From Talpa occidentalis (taxonomy: Eukaryota > Chordata > Mammalia > Eulipotyphla > Talpidae): a stretch of 64,000 nt of DNA. Positions 57,370 through 64,000 of this stretch are shown piece after piece; positions within the stretch are counted from its first letter, which is position 1, and every line of letters begins with the position of its first letter. A model generated the notes under the pieces. That model had not been told where the DNA came from. It ran no database searches and saw only the letters and a program-made list of their open reading frames with translations. The stretch lies in the NCBI RefSeq assembly GCF_014898055.3, contig NW_023602073.1:17779784-17843783 (forward strand), read 5' to 3'. The position numbers were made by a program, and so were the translations under genes.

Positions 57370-58263
57370 TCACCAGCACTTAGCCACATTGACATCCCTG
57401 CTCAGCAGCACAAAGGGGCTGAAACTGGCATAACCAGAGGTCAGAAATATTTGAAGATATAAAATTGAGTAATTTTGGGCCTTGAATAAGCCAATGTAGA
57501 AGGAGAAAATGAAATCTGCCCAATAAAAGAAAAGGAAGCAGGTCATGAGCATGAGAACACTCTGAGTAGCTTTCATCTCTGGACTGGGAGTTCCTTGTAG
57601 CCTGGAGGTCTGAAGATAAAGGACACACTTATGATGCTGATACAGGCGAAAGGCCATGTACCCGCTGCTCCAGCCCATCAGACTCTGAAAGACAACATCC
57701 CGCAGAGTCATCAGAGTGAGGAAAAGCAACCTCACTATTGGCTCAGGCACGAGCATATTACAATGTCCAAAATCAGGTCTAAGTGCAGAACTGTTGGTGT
57801 CCTGGCTGGCTGTGATATAGAAGAGCAGGTTAGAGCTGATGAGGAAATTGAAGACCCAGAAGAGCAGGAGACAGGGAAGCACTTGCCTTGCAGACCTTGG
57901 CTTGAGCTTTCTCCAGGAGGTGGTCCTGGGACTGATAGTGATGGCCTGGACCACGCTGAGGAGACAGGTGGTGCAGATGGAGAGGCCCCGGGCCACTCTC
58001 CCCAGGAAAATCACAGTTTTACAACCAGCATTACCTAGGAAATTTCTGAGGTGAAAAAATATGATTATATCTATGCTTCCTTTGGTACAAATAATGATTG
58101 TATTCACAAAAGCCAAATGGATCAGGATAAAAACTATGGGTTTCTTCTCAGGACCCATGACAAAAGTATATAAATGTCCCAATAATATAAAGAAGTTGCC
58201 CACAATTCCATGTCCAATAAAACAAAGGAAGAGTAATCCCAGGATGAAGGTACACCAAGTCAT
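57370..58263 (-). CDS. Vomeronasal type-1 receptor (VN1R/V1R)
   Basis: An intact seven-transmembrane pheromone receptor of 297 residues in one exon, acting in vomeronasal sensory neurons through Gi2 and TRPC2. Family hallmarks: GN in helix 1 (22-23), RVARGLSIC at 89-97 and the following helix-3 end with QAITISP (106-112), a glycosylation site NSS at 157-159 in the second outer loop, KATQSVLML at 231-239, FYW in helix 6 (246-248) and SPFVLL at 282-287. The length is only slightly shorter than the usual 300-315 residues. The ATG at 58261-58263 is the first in frame. The subfamily cannot be told. A neighbouring tRNA cluster with VN1R copies is what I recall at human 6p22, where they are pseudogenes. 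Confidence 0.94.
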   Translation of the reverse strand: MTWCTFILGLLFLCFIGHGIVGNFFILLGHLYTFVMGPEKKPIVFILIHLAFVNTIIICTKGSIDIIIFFHLRNFLGNAGCKTVIFLGRVARGLSICTTCLLSVVQAITISPRTTSWRKLKPRSARQVLPCLLLFWVFNFLISSNLLFYITASQDTNSSALRPDFGHCNMLVPEPIVRLLFLTLMTLRDVVFQSLMGWSSGYMAFRLYQHHKCVLYLQTSRLQGTPSPEMKATQSVLMLMTCFLFFYWADFIFSFYIGLFKAQNYSILYLQIFLTSGYASFSPFVLLSRDVNVAKCW

Positions 58264-59900
58264 CTGACTTCATGAACAAAACAGGAAAAAGTTTTGCGAA
58301 ACAAAAATAAGTAAAAATGACATGTCAGGCCTGTGACTTTTTCTGTGTCCACTATAGTGATAAGCATAGTTTCCATGCTGAAATATGTAAATGTAAATGG
58401 TACTGTCCCTTGATATCATTCTTTGCTCTTTCTTCTTTTCCTCCTGCTTTTATTGATTACATTTAAATATCACACCCAGAGATCACTCATAAGTGCCACA
58501 TTTGTGCCTCTGCCTACCTTTGCAAAGGTCCTTCTAGCTACCCTTCATTTGTAAAGTTTACATGACTTTATATTTCTCAGGCAGTAGTTAAGGCAAGGCA
58601 ATAGCACTCAGTAGCTTTTAAACTATAAAACTGAGTTTCAGCTCAGACGCTTCCTTCTCCTTCACTACCCACACCCTGTAAATTACCTCACAGTAATGGT
58701 TAATGTTGGTGCCCCACTCACCTTTCTACAGTCCATACACACTGTATGTACACAAAGTATCCTCATATATTTTGAATGTGAGGCTAAAAACAGTGATCGT
58801 GTCAACAAAAAATTGTACTAAGCTAAGTGAGAGCAGTTTCACAGAGGAGCTTAGGTGACTTACCTCTGCCCTCCAAATGGTATAGAAAAGTGCAAGCCCC
58901 TGCATCCAGAAGGTTCTAACTCTTTGAAAAATTTGCATTCTTGATCATCCAGGTGGGTTGGGTCTGAGTGATGTTTTTCTCCTGTCTTTCCTAGTCTCAT
59001 CCTCCACTTTGCCTGCCAGCACTTCTCAAATCATCAGAAAAGCTTCCCCATCTCTGCATCTGGTACTATGGACATCAGTCCAGTCTGATTCTGTCCTTAC
59101 AGTTTTGCTAAATTTAGTGACTTTTTTCAATCAGAGGAACCCACCTCGTAGGTCAAGTCTTCCTAATGAAGGAAGCTTAAAGTAGAAAACTTTAGGTGGA
59201 AGTTTCACAAGGTCAGAAACTTGAGGTGGGGGTAGAAATGATGAATGTCCTTCAGCCTGCCATAGGAGACTGTGGGCACAGGCTGTGGTGGGGACTCTGC
59301 AGGCACAGGCAGCTGTGGAGTGATAGGGGCTAGGAGGGAGAAAGATTGGGTGAGACACTGAGCTAGTACAGCAGAAAATCTGTACACACATATTGTTTAT
59401 GACTGTCTGCTCTAGTTCAATTTCCAGCCTCAGCACACTGGGACCAGCCTGAGGCCAGGAGGGCGATAAGGAGCTCCATGTCTTTACTTTATTGTCATTC
59501 ACTGGTGACAGGTAGCCTGAACTCCAGTCTTTCCAGTCATTACAAAGAAACCAAAGGCCTTACAGGTGAGTGCCCCCAGACCTGAAAACTAATAGATTTC
59601 AGAGTAGATAAAACTCCACTAAGGAACACAATGTGAAGGCAGCTGTCACTCTGACAAAACCCAGGACTTGTCCCAGACTGCCCACCTGTGACCTGCCCAG
59701 GCATCTCTTTTCATAAACCTGCCCTTTAAAGAGTCAGCCTTTGCCTGACTATGAAAAAGAAAAAGCCTATGCCAAGGTCTTTTTCTTAGCAACTCACCTT
59801 GTGCCACTGAATGGAAACTGTACCCAAATCTTTCTAAGAGGGAACCCAAAACCCCACTCACTGAACCCCAGCATCTGAACCGCACCACTAAGATCTCTCA
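58264..59900. other. No gene or recognisable element
   Basis: 5' flank of the receptor and unassigned sequence. Short frames at 59131-59502 and 59646-59888 do not resemble proteins. Confidence 0.4.
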
Positions 59901-60109
59901 TTGGGATGTGCAACCACTTTACAAACTGTATAATTTTTTTCTCTTCCTTCCCCTTCTCTACCATAATGAAAGCAGCTCTGGGAGCTGCAACCTGTCCTTT
60001 TGCCTCACTTCTACATTCATGTGTGGTTTTCCATGGCAGTCATTAACCTATTTTCCGCCACAGTTTGGCCTCCTCTCCTTCTCACTAATATTTTTTTAAT
60101 TCACCGTCA

Positions 60110-60560
60110 ACTGCTCCAGCAGCATGAACTCCTGCTACCGCTCCTGCCCTCAGCCTCCCCTCTCCCAGAGCTCGCTGCTGCCCCCTCACCCATCACCTTC
60201 GATTGGGCAGTGAGTTCCCTGCGGGCCTCGAATCCTGTTGTCCTGGCCTGTTTCCTTCGGGACACAGCCCCGGGAGAGGCTCCCATCTCCCCCTAGTACC
60301 TGAGTGACCTAGCGCTGTGCTGTTGGGGATGGGGCGCTCCCCGACCGGAGCAAGCTGCAATTCTACAGTCTCACGTTAGGCGGCGCTGCAGCCTCGTTTC
60401 AGGGACAGCAGAAGGTGTGGCAGGGCTGGGAGCGCTGGGAAGCCTTTAACTGGAAAGGAGGGAGGGAGGAGCCGGTGGCTCCAATTGGTCCTGGAATGCG
60501 GAGGAGTGACAGGAGCAAGGGATGCGGAACAGAGGGACCCTTCCCACCCAGACAGGAAAA
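60110..60560. promoter_or_regulatory. Moderately GC-rich stretch, possible promoter
   Basis: CpG content rises here against an AT-rich background, with CCAATTGG at 60480-60487 and an ATTGG at about 60204. No gene is recognised on either side, so this is a weak candidate only. Confidence 0.3.
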
Positions 60561-60735
60561 AACGTTAAAAACCCTACTGCTTTTCTGCTCTGCGCTGCTC
60601 TCCTACTTGGCTGATACTGCCGCTGCCTCTCGCGTGTTCGTCCTGTGGCTTCCTAAAAAACCTTGTCGCTGGCGGTTTCTGGTGCCTCGTGAAATTCTTT
60701 TTTCCAGGGGCACCGAATACCCTCCAGTGTCGTGG

Positions 60736-60789
60736 TCCCCAACAGTACCTGCAGTTAAATACTCCCCAACAGTACCTGCAGTTAAATAC
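60736..60789 (+). repeat. Perfect 27-bp tandem duplication
   Basis: Two identical copies of a 27-bp unit, each containing AACAGTACCTGCAGTTAAAT, at 60736-60762 and 60763-60789. Being perfect, it is recent or selected. Confidence 0.9.
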
Positions 60790-61420
60790 TCACAACATTT
60801 TTGTGACTCGATCATTAAATGAAGCGGTGCTTGTGGTTGCAAAGCTGCATGTTCATCACAGAGATGAGTTTACAAGCCAGTCTGGTGAGAGATTTGAGTT
60901 GATGCATGTTTTCAAGAATGTAAAAATTAAATGACTTTGGAAGTCAGTCCACATTGGATGACACATTCAGTAGAGACTCTACTATCTCCTTCACTATGTG
61001 GATGATTTTAGTTCAAAACCTCCATTGATTCAAAGAGTGACAAGGACAGTCACTAAAGAGGCTTATAAAGTATGTTCAATTTCCACTTCCCACATCTCTG
61101 TATTTATTTATCTCTGTCCCTCTCTGTTTGATGAGGAAAAAATATCAGATTTTGGATGAGGATTGTGTCTTTGCTTTCTGATAAGCTTCAAAGCTGTGTA
61201 GTTCAGCTATACATTGATACCTGTTCTGGGGCATGTTGTGATGTGAAATTATTTGTATTTAAAAGAAAAAACTTTCAATAGCTTCTTACTGTCAGCATTT
61301 CAGGATAAAAAAATATGGTGTGTATGACTGTAATTCACTCAGGGTTTTCCATAGGAAATGGAGGGGAGAATATTCCAGATGCCTGAGTAGTGTCATTACA
61401 TTTGGGAAATACAACTGCAG
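60790..61420. other. No gene or recognisable element
   Basis: AT-rich. Nothing assigned. Confidence 0.4.
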
Positions 61421-61670
61421 GGGCCTCCCTGGTGGCACAAGGGGTTAAGATGCAACCTATGAAGCTGTCCGCATCGTCTGCAGCATGAGTTTGATACCCT
61501 GGCCCGCCAGTGAGCAACCCACATGGCGCAGCAGACCTCTCCTGACTTGCCTGCTGCTCCCCTCAGCAGTGTACTTTGGGCAATCTGCCTGTTCTGTGCC
61601 CCACTTTGTCTGGTGAATCCTCTCACCCCTCACACCTCTGGCCTGTACCCCAGCTCTTGTATACATAAAC
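61421..61670 (+). repeat. tRNA-derived SINE with target duplication
   Basis: Full plus-strand copy. ACAACTGCAG on the left and ACAATTGCAG on the right form a near-perfect target duplication. Confidence 0.87.
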
Positions 61671-62780
61671 AATTGCAGTGTTCAAAGAATAAGCCATAGC
61701 ATCCTGGGGTTCAACTCCTTGCCACCCCATTGCTATCCGGATGTTTTTGAGCATATTGCTTGGGCTCTCTAGTCAAATTTTACTAATCTGTAAGTCAGGG
61801 GTGATATATAAACTACAAAGGTTCATTAGGAGAAGGAAATGAGCTGATATATATGCATATAATTTAAAAAGAGCCATGAAATATATACACACATATATTT
61901 GGGGGTCGGGAAAAGATAACATCAGAAAAAAACTACATAATAAGAGAACAAACATATTCTATGCCAAAAGACTATAGGATACCAGAAATGGTAAAAGCCC
62001 ACAGCTGAAGGAATGCTGGGGACTGCAGAGAGTAAGAGCTTCCACACACCTGGTGGAACACCTTGGCTTCTGCTGCCCCTTTGCTTCCCTCACCTGAGTG
62101 CAGGGGGCAGCTCGGGCACACACTGCAAACACATCCCCATGACAGCTCCTCATGTAGCAGAGAGAGCAGATGACTTTGGGGCAGGCTGTGCTCCCTGGTC
62201 CTGCCACCTTCCTCCCCCTGAGTGACAGAGGACCCCCGAACCCCATGCCTGGCCTGTGGCCCTGCCCCAGCAGCCTCCCTTCCAAAGCAAAGGCAGGCCC
62301 TCCAGGGCTCAGGACACTCACCTGGGCAGCGGAGCAGCAGGGATCCAGCAGGGGCTGGCACAGCAGCAGCAGCAGCAGCAGGCCCTTTAGAGGCCCAGTC
62401 TCAGCCTCTCTCTCCCTGTTGTCAAGATGTCAGCTTCACACGTGGGGCCTGGCTTGGGCACAGGGTCTCTGTGCACAACACCCATCTCTGGGGCTCAGCT
62501 CTCCCTCCCTGGTGCTTCCTAATTGCTCAGCCCACAAACACCCTCATCCCAGTGACAGCAAAATTGCGGTGGTGAGTGAGGGGGGTGGAGGGAAGAGGGC
62601 AGTTCCCCAAGCACAGCTGGGGGAGAATCCAGGTTCCTGGAATCATGACCGCCTCCTGCACCCCTACCCGCTAGAATGGGCCCACCACCCCCCAACACAC
62701 AGGCAAATCTCAGGAACAATCCACAAGGAACATTTGAGCGTCAGAGTGGCTACTTTCACAGCATTTGTAATGCTCTCAGG
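61671..62780. other. No confident gene; CAG repeat
   Basis: Seven CAG units at 62361-62381. GC-rich sequence around 62050-62700 has overlapping frames on both strands, none recognisable. Confidence 0.4.
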
Positions 62781-63540
62781 TTTGGGGGGCTCCTGGATTA
62801 GATGTACCTTGGTTCTTGACTACGGTGTGAGAAGAATTCACAGCCACATCTTTACCAAAAGCAAAAGCAGAGTTTATTTACAGACAGAATAAAAGGACAC
62901 CCAGTGAGGGGTGGGTAGAGTGTTTGGTAAGAGCAATTGTAAGGGAATTGTGGGGGCTCCAGTCTCAAATGGGAAGCAGGAACTGTTCACTTTGTGCCAT
63001 CTGGGGTGCACTGTGCAGGAGCTCCTCTGCTCCAGGCAGAGGTTTCTAAGTCATTCCCCTTCTCTTTGCTACTGGTATGTATATTACCAGCCCTGGCAGC
63101 AGGTTGGGCAAGGAGAGCATGGGACCTGAGTGACCCAGGTGTCAAACAGCATCTCCCTTCCCTTGGGACAGGGAGCGCTTTGGGGTTTTGGTGGGAGACT
63201 GCTTGTTTTGTTTGGGGGGAGTTGCCTTATGGTCCGGAAACTGGCCAATTTCAAGGAAATGCCTCCCTCTGGGTGCTTCTTGCCCTCTTTAGAATTTATC
63301 ACCTGCCTGTAGGTTGGGGTTTGGGCTGCTTTTCTCCCCTCTGGTGTCCCCTGGATCTGCCTGGGTTTTATCAGTTCTGGCAAGTATTTCTTGGGGTCCC
63401 TGGTAGAGTTGGCCATTTCATTCTCCTTTGGCATCACCTCCTGCCCTAGATGTGTAACAGAAACTCTGCTCTGTGTTGACACTAAGAGATCATTGAGTGT
63501 TCGTGTCAGAATTCAGGTTACCTTTAACATGCAATGTCCA
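62781..63540 (-). mobile_element. Probable LTR remnant
   Basis: Read on the minus strand, an AATAAACTCTGCTTTTGC polyadenylation region is followed by a U5-like segment, as in many ERV LTRs. No internal genes or target duplication were found, so the family and edges are uncertain. Confidence 0.35.
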
Positions 63541-64000
63541 GAGGTGGCAGAAGGGGCTGTCAGGGTGCTGTCCTTGTCAATGTATTGCTTTAGTTCTTGT
63601 TATAGGCATATGAAACAATTCATGGACTCATTGATGTTCACTTGTCATTCCTGCTCTGCTTTGTAAATGCATTTGTTATTTTCAATTTACTGAGAAGTAG
63701 TATCACTGGCTGTGGAAGATCATGTCCTGCAGTCACAGTACAGACCTAGCTTGGGGTGACATGTGTACAGCCCAGACCCTGGGAATTGTTCTGGGACCCA
63801 ATAACCATTTGCAGACATGGCTCCTTTCTCACCTGTCATTAAACAGTAAGAGTCAAGCAAAGGAGGGCAGCTGATTTTGACATTCATCACTGCCCAGCAA
63901 TGCAGACTCAATGAAATATACCTCTCTGATCCCTCCCCACCTCCTTCCCTTCTGATTGTCCAACCCCATCGATGATGTTTAAGATGAACTGATGTGTGTG
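63541..64000. other. No gene or recognisable element
   Basis: Short frames only up to the window edge. Confidence 0.4.

Noticed and set aside
62080..62400. Minus-strand Leu-rich run with a CAG|GTGAG donor, followed by a Cys-rich segment, resembling a small secreted protein
   Set aside because: No ATG opens the frame, a TGA lies just upstream, and the Leu run comes from a CAG repeat. There is no firm second exon.
1..64000. CRISPR arrays, operons and other prokaryotic features
   Set aside because: Introns, SINEs, LINEs and mammalian receptor genes show a vertebrate nuclear genome; no regularly spaced repeats were seen.

Overview
The window is nuclear DNA of a placental mammal. It is AT-rich, mostly non-coding, full of L1, L2, MIR, MLT1 and LTR remnants, and holds few genes. 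The organism is probably a laurasiatherian, but I cannot name the species. The dominant short repeat is a tRNA-derived SINE of about 270 bp with an AATAAA-rich tail and a TCTTT terminator. It does not match my recollection of primate Alu, rodent B1/B2, carnivore CAN, pig PRE, horse ERE, or bat Ves and Rhin-1 elements.

Three intact protein genes are visible, all on the minus strand: an olfactory receptor of the OR1F type (9250-10194), a C2H2 zinc-finger protein that I recognise as ZNF322 (coding exon from about 27149 down, CDS 25754-26962), and a vomeronasal type-1 receptor (57370-58263). Four tRNA genes lie at 48.5-55.3 kb: Met-CAT (+), Ile-AAT (+), Met-CAT (-) and intron-containing Ile-TAT (+). 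ZNF322 together with a tRNA cluster and VN1R genes is the arrangement I recall from the extended MHC class I flank (human 6p22.2), so the window is most likely the orthologous interval.

Layout. 0-6.1 kb: nested repeats, including a solo class I LTR inside a SINE and a heavily deleted class II endogenous retrovirus (3418-6065). 6-9 kb: decayed L1. 9.2-10.2 kb: the olfactory receptor. 10-24 kb: SINEs, a second copy of the solo LTR, L1 ends and an unexplained inverted repeat at 20.0/21.8 kb. 24.7-41.4 kb: the proposed ZNF322 transcription unit, with 3' UTR, coding exon, a candidate non-coding exon at 28.9 kb and a CpG-island promoter at 40.8-41.4 kb; its introns hold L2, MLT1, L1, HAL1-like and SINE copies and a retroposed insert with a 21-bp target duplication. 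41-48 kb: L1, MLT1 and unassigned sequence. 48.5-55.3 kb: the tRNA genes, a decayed tRNA-Met copy and a second CpG island. 55-64 kb: the vomeronasal receptor, a moderately GC-rich stretch at 60 kb and a probable minus-strand LTR at 63 kb.

The genes do not form a pathway. They are a receptor/zinc-finger/tRNA neighbourhood, with tRNA and ZNF322 promoters in open-chromatin-like GC-rich islands separated by repeat-filled DNA. Repeat family names are assigned from recalled consensus patterns and their edges are approximate, except where target-site duplications define them.
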